A stretch of 51,855 nucleotides of DNA from Rhodocyclaceae bacterium (GCA_013426785.1 JACDZI010000014.1:1-51855), one strand, 5' to 3'. Numbered from the stretch's first letter, positions 1 to 8,731 are shown. A program made the numbers and translations. The notes: generated from the letters alone by a model not told the origin.

Positions 1-2
1 AA

Positions 3-581
3 CTACATAACACCCTCGACCATCGCCTGTCGACGAGGTAGGGCTGGCCGCTTACTTTTCTCCAGCGGCTCCGGAGGCTGCAAGTCGCGGCCATTAACCA
101 GGGTGCGTTTGGGGACGTCGCTCAAGTTGCCACCGGGTGGGGCATTCAAATGTTGTCGTACGACCGGGCCAAGCTCCTCTGCGTGCAGAGTCAGGCTGCG
201 GTCACACATGGGATACAGGATGTTCTCTTCCTTCATGTTGTGTTGCTGCATGAGGATGAGGAGGGTCTCCGCCGCTCCGGCGAAAGCAGAGGACTCCTGA
301 CCATCAAGGGACGACCTCATCTTCTCAAGCAAGGAACGCATCTGGGCGTGTTCGAGGCGCATCATCTGGGTCGGGCCACTGGTCATGCCGATCACCGCTT
401 CGAAAGCCGGAAACAAAGTCACCTCCTCGGTACGGAAGTGTTTCTCGATCTCGACATGAAAATCATCGAACAGAACCGGGCCGCGGACCCAATCGCGATC
501 GGCAACGACGACCTCGGTTTTGGCAAACAGGTCATCGCAGTACTTGTGGTGCCGGTGTAGCGGTTCGGTCAGGAATGTCAT
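3..581 (-). CDS. Hemerythrin-like HHE domain protein with short DUF2249-like tail
   Basis: The 192-residue soluble protein has the HHE four-helix pattern: His9/His11/His12, His42, His48 and Glu52, His78, and a HNMKEEN segment with His114 and Glu118/119. These are probable diiron ligands for O2 or NO binding or sensing. After about residue 150 the tail reads VNGRDLQPPEPLEK, which resembles the start of a DUF2249 domain, but the stop follows within 20 residues, so this domain is either cut short or only vestigial. The stop (TAG) is at 3-5, at the window edge. An FNR-type box lies upstream at 639-652. The hemerythrin assignment is firm; the physiological role is inferred. Confidence 0.85.
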   Translation of the reverse strand: MTFLTEPLHRHHKYCDDLFAKTEVVVADRDWVRGPVLFDDFHVEIEKHFRTEEVTLFPAFEAVIGMTSGPTQMMRLEHAQMRSLLEKMRSSLDGQESSAFAGAAETLLILMQQHNMKEENILYPMCDRSLTLHAEELGPVVRQHLNAPPGGNLSDVPKRTLVNGRDLQPPEPLEKSKRPALPRRQAMVEGVM

Positions 582-638
582 CGGGGCAACCTTGATAAAA
601 AGGGCGACACATTGTCCCCTTCAGGCCAGCCAATCACC

Positions 639-652
639 TTGACTCGAATCAA
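639..652 (-). promoter_or_regulatory. FNR/ANR-type box upstream of hemerythrin gene
   Basis: TTGACTCGAATCAA matches the FNR consensus TTGAT-N4-ATCAA at 9 of 10 defined positions. On the minus strand a CAATGT -10-like hexamer lies at 609-614. This would put the start of transcription near 603 and the box centre close to -42, the class II activator position. The leader to the hemerythrin start codon would be about 20 nt. The box lies between the MBL-fold gene (stop at 676) and the hemerythrin gene (start at 581). Confidence 0.6.
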
Positions 653-675
653 CCCATGCTGCGAGGATCGCCAGG

Positions 676-1413
676 CTACTTGATGACACCAACCTCGAGT
701 TGGGCAAACCAGTCGATGAAACGTTTGACCTGTTCGCCCCGGTAGATGGCTCCGTGCTGAGGGCACATCATCTCGATGTCAAGCTGGCTGACGCGATGAC
801 ACCAATCGCGCTTGGCTCGATCGGAGCCCATCCAGCGCCGGTGAAAGCCTTCCGCATGACGGATATGGCGATCGAAATCTTCGACGAACAAGCTGTCTTC
901 ACCAGGCGGCAACAGGGCTGCGCCGACATCCCCGGAAAACAGTATCTTCGCATGGGGATCGTAGACGTGAAAGTTCCCCGACGAGTGCAGGTAATGAGCA
1001 GGAATCGCCTGCAGGCGCTGCCCGCCAAGAGGTATGTCGGCACCACCATCAGGCAGCGGAATGAAGGTCTCCTGATCGCCGCCGAAGTGAGGAACGAACC
1101 CTGCCCACAGCCAACTGACGTAGCACTGGATGTTCGGATTGAACTCAAGCCAGAGCGACAGGGAGGAAATGATGTCGGGGTCCTGATGACTGGCGAACAG
1201 TTTGTTGATCTTGCGCGGATCAAACTCGGTCGACAGTGCGGAAAAAACTGCCGGGAATATCTCACTGCCGCCCGGATCAAGCAGGATCGCGTCGTCGCCG
1301 ACACTGACCAGATACTCGTTGGTATCGATCAGGTAATCCGGACGACTAGGGTCGCGCACCAGCGCCAGCCAGCGGTGGGCACCTTCTTCGTAGATAACTT
1401 GTGCAGTTTTCAT
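676..1413 (-). CDS. ODP-like diiron metallo-beta-lactamase-fold protein
   Basis: This 245-residue MBL-fold protein resembles the oxygen-binding diiron proteins (ODP) and the lactamase domain of flavodiiron proteins. Candidate metal ligands are the HQDPD motif (His76, Asp78, Asp80), AHYLHSSGN (His140, His143), FSGDVGA (Asp162) and a late CPQHGAIY histidine. It lacks a C-terminal flavodoxin domain, so it is unlikely to be a complete NO or O2 reductase by itself. It starts 2 nt after the stop of an MCP-like gene. ODP proteins are known to work as oxygen sensors for chemoreceptors, so the pair is likely a sensory unit. A generic MBL hydrolase is the alternative. Confidence 0.75.
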   Translation of the reverse strand: MKTAQVIYEEGAHRWLALVRDPSRPDYLIDTNEYLVSVGDDAILLDPGGSEIFPAVFSALSTEFDPRKINKLFASHQDPDIISSLSLWLEFNPNIQCYVSWLWAGFVPHFGGDQETFIPLPDGGADIPLGGQRLQAIPAHYLHSSGNFHVYDPHAKILFSGDVGAALLPPGEDSLFVEDFDRHIRHAEGFHRRWMGSDRAKRDWCHRVSQLDIEMMCPQHGAIYRGEQVKRFIDWFAQLEVGVIK

Positions 1414-1415
1414 GA

Positions 1416-2021
1416 TCAGGCATCCTCATGCTTGGAGAGGCTTTCCAGAGAACTCTGGATTTCGCCGATGGTACGTTCGAAATCGCTGGAAACCTGCATC
1501 AACGACGTGGAGAACGGTCCGCCATAAGCTGCTTCAATTTTTGCCGAACGCGCCAACACGCTGCCCAGTTCGACCAGTTGCGTCGTATCGGCAATCATCT
1601 GGTTCAGGCGGCGGTTCAATGCGGTGATCTGGTCACGATGGCGTCCATGGGCCAATCCGTAGCGCCCGCGCATAGCTTCATCGATCAGTTTGCGCCCGCT
1701 GCCCGCAGATTCCTTGCGCGTCCGTTCGAGCAGCCTATTGACGCGCCCCTGCTGGACCAGAGCGGTGATTGTCCCCACGCTGCCGTAGGTCATTTCGCGC
1801 AGTCGGGTCATTTGCTTTTGCAGGTCCATGGCAAAGCGCCGCAGTTCGTTCGACAGCACACCAAACCCCAATGCCGACTGACCAGCTCGCTTGGCAAGGA
1901 AAATTGCATTCATCGCCATCAGGTTGATCTTGGTCGCGCGCAAGACGACTGTCTTGATTTCCTCGTTGGTTCGGACGATGCGCCGCAGTTCCCGGCCAGA
2001 ATCCTGTACTAACACTGCCAT
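1416..2021 (-). CDS. Soluble chemoreceptor (MCP)-like signalling protein
   Basis: The 201-residue protein is mostly helical with no membrane segment. Residues 33-66 (TKINLMAMNAIFLAKRAGQ and following, then LSNELRRFAMDLQ) resemble the conserved hairpin tip of methyl-accepting chemotaxis proteins, where the kinase CheA and CheW bind, but the match is diverged. No PAS, GAF or heme domain is visible, so the sensory input probably comes from a partner. The next gene, 2 nt downstream, encodes an ODP-like diiron protein, the expected partner. It could instead control a non-motility output. Confidence 0.6.
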   Translation of the reverse strand: MAVLVQDSGRELRRIVRTNEEIKTVVLRATKINLMAMNAIFLAKRAGQSALGFGVLSNELRRFAMDLQKQMTRLREMTYGSVGTITALVQQGRVNRLLERTRKESAGSGRKLIDEAMRGRYGLAHGRHRDQITALNRRLNQMIADTTQLVELGSVLARSAKIEAAYGGPFSTSLMQVSSDFERTIGEIQSSLESLSKHEDA

Positions 2022-2054
2022 GTCATGACCTCCACGCTGTCCATCATCGCCCGA

Positions 2055-3320
2055 TCAAGGTTCAGCCGGCAACGCAATGGCATCGCCGGTGCTATAGCGA
2101 TAGTCGTTAAAGATATGCTCTGCCGACAGCAGCACATAGCTATCGTCGGGCAGACGTCGCGACGTGTCCTTAAGCCGGTAAGTGTAATGCCCGCAGGTCC
2201 ATAACTCGAAATTGCGCATTTGCGTACACAGACAAGTCTTGTCCCACACCCTGATTTTTTTCTCGTCGGGATGGGTGGCCACTTCGCGATTGTAGGCGTC
2301 GATATACTGGCAATTGCCGTTGGCATCGAGCAGGTAACCGTAAGCCTCGCAATTTGGACGGATGCCAGCCCCGATTGCCGGGCTGGACTTGAGCATACGC
2401 ATCGGGTAGCCGGTGGGCGAAATACCATTCACCTCGATATCGTCCTCCCCGGCCTTGAAGTATTCCTGTTTGATCGGGTCGGGCAAGCCGCATTCTTTCG
2501 CCACCGTGAAGCGGGTCGCAACCTGCACTGCAGCAGCGCCGTTTTCGAGGAAAGTTGCCGCATCGCCACCACTGAAAATGCCGCCAGCCGGGATCAAAGG
2601 GATGTCGAGCTTCTCAGTTGCCAGCCAGGCACGGACTTCCGCAAAAATCGTAGCAAGATTGAACTTGGCCCAGTCCATGCCGAAACCCAGGTGGCCGCCG
2701 GCCAGCGGACCCTCAATCACAACGTAGTCGGGCAAGCGGTCGGTACGCGCACTCTTCTTCATGAATAGCTGTAGTGCCCGCAGGGAAGAGACGATGATGC
2801 CCAGTTGAGCATCACGGAAACGCGGATGGTCTTCGATCAGCGCAAAGGAACCCAGATGCAGGCCGGCTGCCAGCGTGATGCCATCGATACCGGCATCGAG
2901 CGCGGAACGCAGACGCACACGCAAAGTCTCCTTCGGCGCGTTCATGGTGAGCTTTTCCATGCAGTTGATGAAAATCAGCCCGGGACCACGTTTGGCCTCC
3001 ATGGTCCGTCCGATATGCATCTGCGTCGCTTCGGCCAGCAGCGCAAGATCGAACTGCACGTCGGTCTTGTCGGTATTGGCGACATTGTGCTTGTACAGTT
3101 TGAGCTTGTTCTTGACGAAATGGGTCTTGAAGCGCCGGTCGGCCACAGTTGGCACCATCGCATCGGATATATGGCCCACGCCACCCAGCCGCGCCGCTTC
3201 AAGCGCCAGTTCGGCCGTCGAGATATCGACGCCCATCCCCCCCACGACGATCGGAATCAGCTCGTGCCAGCCCAGCCGCAGGCGGAAATCATCCACACAT
3301 TTCATTATCGTTGTCCGCAA
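2055..3320 (-). CDS. Nitronate monooxygenase / NPD-family flavoenzyme
   Basis: The 421-residue protein has a TIM-barrel flavoprotein pattern: PIVVGGMGVDIS near the N-terminus, VIEGPLAGGHLG with the catalytic-type His, and IPAGGIFSGGDAATFLENGAAAVQVATRF for FMN phosphate binding. This matches the 2-nitropropane dioxygenase (nitronate monooxygenase) family. The C-terminal 110 residues hold several cysteines (PNCEAYGYL, GNCQY, KTCLCTQ, WTCGHY) that might bind a metal or cluster; this is unusual for simple NMOs. The start may be the internal Met at 3305 (MKCVDDF). The physiological substrate is unknown. Confidence 0.75.
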   Translation of the reverse strand: MRTTIMKCVDDFRLRLGWHELIPIVVGGMGVDISTAELALEAARLGGVGHISDAMVPTVADRRFKTHFVKNKLKLYKHNVANTDKTDVQFDLALLAEATQMHIGRTMEAKRGPGLIFINCMEKLTMNAPKETLRVRLRSALDAGIDGITLAAGLHLGSFALIEDHPRFRDAQLGIIVSSLRALQLFMKKSARTDRLPDYVVIEGPLAGGHLGFGMDWAKFNLATIFAEVRAWLATEKLDIPLIPAGGIFSGGDAATFLENGAAAVQVATRFTVAKECGLPDPIKQEYFKAGEDDIEVNGISPTGYPMRMLKSSPAIGAGIRPNCEAYGYLLDANGNCQYIDAYNREVATHPDEKKIRVWDKTCLCTQMRNFELWTCGHYTYRLKDTSRRLPDDSYVLLSAEHIFNDYRYSTGDAIALPAEP

Positions 3321-3393
3321 GCGTGCCCGCCGGTGAGTCCGTCGTTCAGCGGCCTGCTAAAGTAATGTGAGAATAATAGCCGATGCCACCGGC

Positions 3394-3418
3394 GCCGTCC
3401 TGCCAGCGCCGACCTTTT
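3394..3418 (-). repeat. 24-bp dispersed element, copy 1 (downstream of phaC)
   Basis: On the minus strand it reads AAAAGGTCGGCGCTGGC, then AGGACGGC, with one extra G relative to the consensus. It starts about 17 nt after the phaC stop and has the same orientation as phaC. GGCGC and the following GCGCC can pair, giving a short GC stem. Confidence 0.85.
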
Positions 3419-3434
3419 CCGTTCAAACCCTGCC

Positions 3435-5168
3435 TCAAGATTCCAGCACGTAGGTACCAGGCGCATCTGCCAGTACCGGATAAGCCTTGCTGGCTATAAC
3501 CGGCGGCTTGCCCATCTCACCGGATTGGGGCTTTAGCCAAGCCATCCAGTCCTCCCACCAGCTACCGGCGTGATGCTGAGCACGTTCCTTCCATTCATCG
3601 GCGCTGTCATGGCGCTCGGCATGGCTCACCCAGTACTCGCGCTTGGGCGGATTCACGACCGGATTGATGATCCCGAGAATGTGTCCGGAACTCGACAATA
3701 CATAACGCTTCGATCCGGCTGCAAAGTTATTGAGCCGGAAAGTCTGTTTCCAGGGGGCAATGTGATCATCCGCCGCAGCCACCGAATAGAGCGGCTGGAC
3801 GATACTGGACAGGTCGATCAGCTGACCGGCGATTTCTAGCGCATCCTTCTTGATCAGCTTGTTGTCAAGATACAAGTTGCGCAGGTACCAAGTGTGCATC
3901 CGGGCCGGCATGCGCGTGGTATCCATATTCCAGAATAAAACGTCAAACGGTGGAGGCGTTTCACCATAGAGGTATCCATGCACGACGTAATGCCAGATCA
4001 GGCTGTTGGAACGCAGCAGGCGAAACGCGGAGGCCATTTCCTTGCCGTCGAGAAAGCCCTTTTCCTCCATCTTGCGTGACAGGAAATGAAAGCTGCCTTC
4101 ATCAAGAAAAACTTCGATGTCACCCGGCTTGTGGTAGTCGACCAGAGTGGTGAAAAAGGTGGCGCTCGCCACCGGCACGTCCTTCGCAGCATGCTGACGG
4201 TTGGCCCAAGCCAGATAAGTCGCCAGCGCTGCACCGCCGATACAGTAACCGGCCATATGGATCTTCGGGCTCTTCGATATGCTGCACACGGTCTCCACAG
4301 CGGCCGCGACGCCATCGACGATATAGTCATCGAAGCCTACCTCGGCCATCGATGCGTCAGGGTTCTTCCAACTCGTTATATAGACGTCGAAACCCTGATC
4401 GAGCAGGAACTTGATCATGCTCTTCTTGGGCGTCAAGTCGAGAATGTAGAACTTGTTGATCCAAGGCGTGACGATCAGGATCGGGGTGCGATAGACCTGC
4501 GTCGCCGTCGGAGTGTAGTGGATGACTTCCAGTAGCAGGTTTTGCATCACCACCTTGCCCGGTGTGCTGGCAAGATTGACGCCAACCTTAAAGTCGTCGG
4601 GCCGCGTCATGCGGATATTGCCAGCCTGCATGTCGTCGATGAAGTTGCGCATTCCGCGGGCCAGGCTCTCGCCATTGGATTCTACGGCCTTTTGCATCGC
4701 CACCGGATTCGTCAGCAGGAAGTTCGTCGGCGCCATGGCATTAAGCCACTTCCGCCACCAGAACGCGGCGCGCCGTCGATCGCGACTGCAAAGACCAGGT
4801 GTGCGAAACAGCATGTCCTGGACATGGTGGGTCATCAGCAGGTACCACTCCTTGGTGATGTCCCAAGTCGCGGAATCATGCCAGATCGAATCGACGAAGC
4901 GATTGTCGTCAGGGTTGGGGGATTCGACGTCGTCGGCCTCAACGCCAAACATGCGCTGCCAGGATTGCCATTGCAAAGCCATCATGTGCGTGGAGTATTC
5001 GGCAGCGGCCTCGGCGAGTTCCTGCGGATGCGCCACCCAAGCCAACTGGGCATGCATCAGAGGCATCACGACCCCGAGCGGATCTAGATTGGCCTCGATC
5101 ACCTCATGCATCGCCTGAAAATTGCGGTGCGGAGACATCGCAGCTGCCATTTGTTTGCTCGTTGCCAT
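3435..5168 (-). CDS. phaC: Class I poly(3-hydroxyalkanoate) synthase
   Basis: PHA synthase polymerises 3-hydroxyacyl-CoA into storage polyester at the granule surface. The 577-residue protein has the full class I length, an N-terminal PhaC domain, then an alpha/beta-hydrolase fold with the lipase-like box GYCIGG carrying the catalytic Cys, and late Asp and His regions (AAADDHIAPW, SSSGHILGIINP). I chose the ATG at 5166-5168 because a GGAGAG Shine-Dalgarno sequence precedes it; a start 21 nt upstream is open but less well placed. The gene is divergent from uspA, with an FNR-type box between them. No phaA or phaB lies beside it. Confidence 0.93.
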   Translation of the reverse strand: MATSKQMAAAMSPHRNFQAMHEVIEANLDPLGVVMPLMHAQLAWVAHPQELAEAAAEYSTHMMALQWQSWQRMFGVEADDVESPNPDDNRFVDSIWHDSATWDITKEWYLLMTHHVQDMLFRTPGLCSRDRRRAAFWWRKWLNAMAPTNFLLTNPVAMQKAVESNGESLARGMRNFIDDMQAGNIRMTRPDDFKVGVNLASTPGKVVMQNLLLEVIHYTPTATQVYRTPILIVTPWINKFYILDLTPKKSMIKFLLDQGFDVYITSWKNPDASMAEVGFDDYIVDGVAAAVETVCSISKSPKIHMAGYCIGGAALATYLAWANRQHAAKDVPVASATFFTTLVDYHKPGDIEVFLDEGSFHFLSRKMEEKGFLDGKEMASAFRLLRSNSLIWHYVVHGYLYGETPPPFDVLFWNMDTTRMPARMHTWYLRNLYLDNKLIKKDALEIAGQLIDLSSIVQPLYSVAAADDHIAPWKQTFRLNNFAAGSKRYVLSSSGHILGIINPVVNPPKREYWVSHAERHDSADEWKERAQHHAGSWWEDWMAWLKPQSGEMGKPPVIASKAYPVLADAPGTYVLES

Positions 5169-5293
5169 ATCCACTCTCCTCGGCGGCACGCATCGCCCCG
5201 TGGACTTTGCGTGCCTTGGAATAGCGTACGCGCCAGCATCAAACCCAAGCGGGGGAATGCGCTATGATTCTGGCAAGGTTGGCGCGCTTCGTG

Positions 5294-5307
5294 TTGATCT
5301 GTGTCAA
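5294..5307. promoter_or_regulatory. FNR/ANR-type box between phaC and uspA
   Basis: TTGATCTGTGTCAA fits TTGAT-N4-ATCAA at 9 of 10 positions. It lies in the 184-bp divergent region between phaC (start 5168) and uspA (start 5353) and could serve either gene. At a class II spacing to phaC, transcription would start near 5259. Confidence 0.6.
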
Positions 5308-5352
5308 TCCCTACAGAACCGGCCGACACAAGAAAGGAAAGCGAGGTAACTC

Positions 5353-5796
5353 ATGTTCAAACATATTCTGGTACCCACAGACGGATCGCCGCTCTCGATG
5401 GAAACCGTCAAGCGGGCCGTCAGCTTTTCCAGTGAGGCTGGCGCACGCATTACCTTCTTCTATGCAAAGCCAGAGTATCCTGTAGCCTTCTATGGTGAAG
5501 GGGCTCTCATCGACCCAACCACGCCTGAGATGTTTGCAGAAATGGCGGAACAGCAGGCACAGGAAATCATTGCCAACTGCGAAGAAATCGCCAAAGCAGC
5601 CAATGTCCCTTGCGGCCATCGAACTTCGACCAGCGACATCCCCTACGAAGCCATCATCGAGGCAGCCGGATCTACCGGGTGCGATCTGATCTTTATGGCA
5701 TCGCACGGCAGGCGCGGTATTAGTGGCTTGTTACTTGGCTCCGAAACCCAGAAAGTGCTGACGCACTCCAAGATTCCCGTCCTAGTCTATCGTTAG
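5353..5796 (+). CDS. Universal stress protein, UspA family
   Basis: The 147-residue protein begins MFKHILVPTDGS and ends with the ATP-binding pattern GRRGISGLLLGSETQKVL, G-2x-G-9x-G-S/T type, so it is an ATP-binding Usp rather than an inert one. An SD (GAGG) lies before the ATG. Seven nt downstream is a hemerythrin-like gene, probably in the same operon, and an FNR-type box lies about 50 bp upstream. This fits the family's known role in oxygen limitation and growth arrest. The specific target is unknown. Confidence 0.88.
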   Translation: MFKHILVPTDGSPLSMETVKRAVSFSSEAGARITFFYAKPEYPVAFYGEGALIDPTTPEMFAEMAEQQAQEIIANCEEIAKAANVPCGHRTSTSDIPYEAIIEAAGSTGCDLIFMASHGRRGISGLLLGSETQKVLTHSKIPVLVYR

Positions 5797-5803
5797 GATT
5801 CCA

Positions 5804-6391
5804 ATGTTGAATCAAGCGCTGGCCATCATTCATGACGAGCACCGCTCCCTCGGAGCAGTCCTACACGGCTTGCGTTTCCTGGTCAGGAACATGCAGGAAA
5901 AAGCCACACCACCCGACTTCAAGCTCCTCTGGGCGATGATCTATTACATGGATGCGTTTTCAGAGCGGCTGCACAATCCCCGCGAAGACACCTACCTGTT
6001 TGCGCGCCTGAAAGATCGCACCCATAAAGCCGATGAGGTAATTGCCGAGCTCGAACGTCAGCATCAGGAAGGCGCAACACACCTGAAAGAGTTGGAACAA
6101 GTGCTAGGCCAGTTGGAGGCCGGCATACCCGGCAGTCTGGAGAACTTCGCAAAAAGCGCCGAAGCCCACATTGAAGAGGCGTGGCAACACATGAGCCTAG
6201 AGGAAAAGGTTGTCATCCCTCTGGCCAAGAAACACCTGACTGCCGAGGACTGGATCGACATCGCTGATGCCTTCGGTGAGCATGGCGACCCGCGCTTTGG
6301 CTCGAAACCCGATCACGAATTCCGTGATCTGTTCACCCGCATCGTCAATCTGGCACCGCCGCCAATTGGCGTCGGCCCTCCTCAAAATTAG
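5804..6391 (+). CDS. Hemerythrin-like HHE domain protein
   Basis: The 195-residue soluble protein has HHE-type histidines and carboxylates: IIHDEHRSL (His10, His13), then FSERLHNPREDTYLF, and later AEAHIEEAWQHMSLEEKVVIPLAKKHL. It differs in sequence from the hemerythrin at 3-581, so the two are not recent duplicates. It follows uspA by 7 nt and is convergent with the DUF3149 gene, with only 5 bp between the stops and no visible terminator. Possible roles are a diiron store or sensor of O2, NO or iron; none can be chosen from sequence. Confidence 0.8.
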   Translation: MLNQALAIIHDEHRSLGAVLHGLRFLVRNMQEKATPPDFKLLWAMIYYMDAFSERLHNPREDTYLFARLKDRTHKADEVIAELERQHQEGATHLKELEQVLGQLEAGIPGSLENFAKSAEAHIEEAWQHMSLEEKVVIPLAKKHLTAEDWIDIADAFGEHGDPRFGSKPDHEFRDLFTRIVNLAPPPIGVGPPQN

Positions 6392-6396
6392 CCAGA

Positions 6397-6555
6397 CTAC
6401 TTTTTGATGGCGTTTTTCACAGCGTTTTTGCCGTCTTCTTCCATCTTTCTCCTGGCATAGCCGTAGATAAAGACCACCGTACCGGTGGCAAAGACGACGG
6501 TAAACACGCTTAGCAAACCGATGTCAGTGCCAAATAGCAGTTTTAAAGCTTCCAT
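6397..6555 (-). CDS. DUF3149 small membrane protein of the cbb3 cluster
   Basis: A 52-residue ORF starts MEALKLLFGTDIGLLS and continues with one hydrophobic span (residues 13-31) and a Lys/Glu-rich cytoplasmic tail. It has a good SD, GGGAGG, 6 nt before the ATG. The sequence fits DUF3149 proteins, which are commonly found beside cytochrome oxidase assembly genes in betaproteobacteria. Here it follows fixH by 31 bp and is probably the last gene of a ccoG-fixH operon. No function is established; a role in cbb3 assembly or stability is inferred from context. Confidence 0.75.
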   Translation of the reverse strand: MEALKLLFGTDIGLLSVFTVVFATGTVVFIYGYARRKMEEDGKNAVKNAIKK

Positions 6556-6586
6556 GTTCGCCTCCCATTAAGTTTAAATTGAACGA

Positions 6587-7126
6587 CTAAGACTGTGGCT
6601 TGACTGTACTGCCTGCACCCCCGATAACCGCCTCGGCAGACGCCGGCAACATCACCGTACCCATCAAACGCCAGGTTTTTGCATCATCCTCGACCAGAAT
6701 CAGCCAATGACCGGATGCGGGTAGATTGAAATCGCCCTGAAATCCGTCAGCGGAACGCTTGAGCGAGATTTTCTGGTCGATACCGGCGCGTGTCGGATGA
6801 GACATGGTCATCATCAACGCATCAGGCTGAGGAAAATCGGCTTCCCGAGACGTCAGACGAATACGAATACTGTCACTGGTCAGGCGCAGGCTCACGGATA
6901 AACCGAGCTCCTGCGCTTTTTGGCTTTTTGCCAAGGTTTCTCCGGCAGCCAATCCCTGCTTGTAGTAATCGTCCGCGACCAGACCGTCGTTAGTGGAAAT
7001 GGCTATCCAGGCCGACACCAGGGCAGCCACAATGACGGTGACAGGGCCCACCATGAGAATCCATGGCCATGGCTCGCGGTACCAGGGTTTTGCAATGCGG
7101 TTGTCGGCAGTTGTCATCACAGTCAT
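6587..7126 (-). CDS. fixH: FixH family cbb3 oxidase assembly protein
   Basis: This 179-residue protein has an N-terminal membrane anchor (residues 20-43, PWPWILMVGPVTVIVAALVS), followed by the family pattern DDYYKQGLAAGETLAKSQKA and a beta-rich periplasmic domain ending near residue 170. FixH is required for cbb3 assembly, probably in copper or subunit insertion together with CcoI. It starts 8 bp after the ccoG stop, so the two are co-transcribed. The start may be Met4. Confidence 0.88.
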   Translation of the reverse strand: MTVMTTADNRIAKPWYREPWPWILMVGPVTVIVAALVSAWIAISTNDGLVADDYYKQGLAAGETLAKSQKAQELGLSVSLRLTSDSIRIRLTSREADFPQPDALMMTMSHPTRAGIDQKISLKRSADGFQGDFNLPASGHWLILVEDDAKTWRLMGTVMLPASAEAVIGGAGSTVKPQS

Positions 7127-7134
7127 TCGTTTTC

Positions 7135-8553
7135 TCAGGGCATCAGGAAGCTGGCTTTTTCATGGACGGATATCTTCTCGCCCGTTTCGGCCTTGACATC
7201 GAAATAGATCATATGGGAGCCCTTGGGCGCTGCTTCCGGCGGGACACGCACCGAGAGAGGGAAACTCTTGGAGGCGGCCGGGGCAACCTCCAGTGAGCTC
7301 TCGCCTTCCAGTTTGATGCCATCGAGCCCCGTTACGGACACACTATACCGGTGAGGTTGCTCGGATACGTTCATGACCTGCAGGCGATAAACGTTCTCGA
7401 CCAAGCCGCCTTCGACTTCGCGGGCAAGGATGGCACGATCACGAATCACGTTGACTCGCAAATCGGGCTTGTTGGCGATCCCCCAGACCAGACCGAGTGA
7501 AATGCCGATCAGAATCACCGTATAGACGATGATGCGCGGGCGGATGATATGTCCGGCAATATCCTTCCAATCCCAGTTCTGGGCCAAAGCATTTTCCGTC
7601 GTGTAGCGCACCAGGCCCTTCGGATAGTTCATCTTCTCCATGATCTCGTCGCAGACGTCGATGCAAGCTGCACAGCCGATGCACTCGTACTGCAAACCCT
7701 TGCGGATATCGATGCCGGTCGGACAAACCTGCACACACAAGCCGCAATCCACACAATCGCCCTTGCCGACACTTTTCGGATCGACGCCCTTCTTGCGCTG
7801 ACCACGCGGTTCGCCGCGTTCCGTATCGTAGGTAATCACCAGCGTATCGGGATCGAACATTACGCTCTGGAAGCGTGCGTAAGGGCACATGTAGAGGCAA
7901 ACCTGCTCGCGCATGACGCCGGCAAACAGATAGGTCATGAAGCCGTAGAAGAAAATCCAGAAGGTTTCCCAGGGTCCCAGATTCCATGACCAGAAGGACA
8001 CCCACAGATCCTTGATGGGGGTGACATAGCCAACCAGTGTAAAACCGGTCCACAAAGCCAAGAGTGCCCACAAACCGAACTTCGCCGCACGCAGGCCGAA
8101 CTTGCGTGCATCCAGAGGCGCCTTGTCGAGCTTGATGCGGGCACTGCGATCACCCTCGATCTTCTCCTCAATCCAGAGGAAGATTTCAGTATAGACGGTT
8201 TGCGGACAGGCGTAGCCGCACCACAAGCGTCCGGCAACGGCGGTGAACAGGAACAGGGCATAGGCAGAGATAATCAGAATAATGGCCAGGAAAATGACAT
8301 CCTGAGGCCACAGCACCAGACCGAAGATGTAAAACTTGCGCTCGACAATATTGAGCAGCACGGCCTGCCGGTCATTCCACGGTAGCCACGGCAGCCCGTA
8401 GTACAGCAACTGGGTAAGCCAGACCAGAACCCACCGCCAGGTGGCGAAAACCCCTTTGACCGAGCGGGGGTGGATTTTCTTGTGAACTTTGTAGAGCGAA
8501 CTTGCCTGTTCTGCGGAAGTGGAAGAATCGGTTTGGGGGGACTGCTGGTTCAT
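7135..8553 (-). CDS. ccoG: CcoG polyferredoxin, cbb3 oxidase maturation
   Basis: The 472-residue membrane protein has several TM helices, a CGYACPQTVYTE motif, CMCPYARFQ, and two 4Fe-4S motifs, CVDCGLCVQVCP and CIGCAACIDVCDEIM, then an Ig-like periplasmic C-terminal domain (residues 350-472). CcoG is known to reduce copper for cbb3 assembly. The frame is open 126 nt further upstream, but I chose MNQQSPQ at 8553 because family members start there; no strong SD is visible. It is separated from ccoP by a hairpin terminator, so it probably has its own promoter. Confidence 0.9.
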   Translation of the reverse strand: MNQQSPQTDSSTSAEQASSLYKVHKKIHPRSVKGVFATWRWVLVWLTQLLYYGLPWLPWNDRQAVLLNIVERKFYIFGLVLWPQDVIFLAIILIISAYALFLFTAVAGRLWCGYACPQTVYTEIFLWIEEKIEGDRSARIKLDKAPLDARKFGLRAAKFGLWALLALWTGFTLVGYVTPIKDLWVSFWSWNLGPWETFWIFFYGFMTYLFAGVMREQVCLYMCPYARFQSVMFDPDTLVITYDTERGEPRGQRKKGVDPKSVGKGDCVDCGLCVQVCPTGIDIRKGLQYECIGCAACIDVCDEIMEKMNYPKGLVRYTTENALAQNWDWKDIAGHIIRPRIIVYTVILIGISLGLVWGIANKPDLRVNVIRDRAILAREVEGGLVENVYRLQVMNVSEQPHRYSVSVTGLDGIKLEGESSLEVAPAASKSFPLSVRVPPEAAPKGSHMIYFDVKAETGEKISVHEKASFLMP

Positions 8554-8691
8554 ATTCTTTGGCGAATTGAAAGTAGGTTGGGGCAGGTTGATTGCTAAAT
8601 ACAGCATCCGATTTTCAGGCAATCCCCTCAAATCACCCTTTTTCTTGCTCCGCCCAAACCGCTCAATGCGATTCCCCAAGGGCGCTATTGA

Positions 8692-8720
8692 AACCTCCGG
8701 CTCCAGGGGGGCCGGAGGTT
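8692..8720 (-). terminator. Hairpin after ccoNOQP
   Basis: A perfect 10-bp stem, AACCTCCGGC (8692-8701) with GCCGGAGGTT (8711-8720), encloses a 9-nt loop and starts 11 bp beyond the ccoP stop. The following T-run on the minus strand is short, so termination may be partial or the hairpin may protect the 3' end. Confidence 0.7.
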
Positions 8721-8731
8721 CGGTGCTTCAA

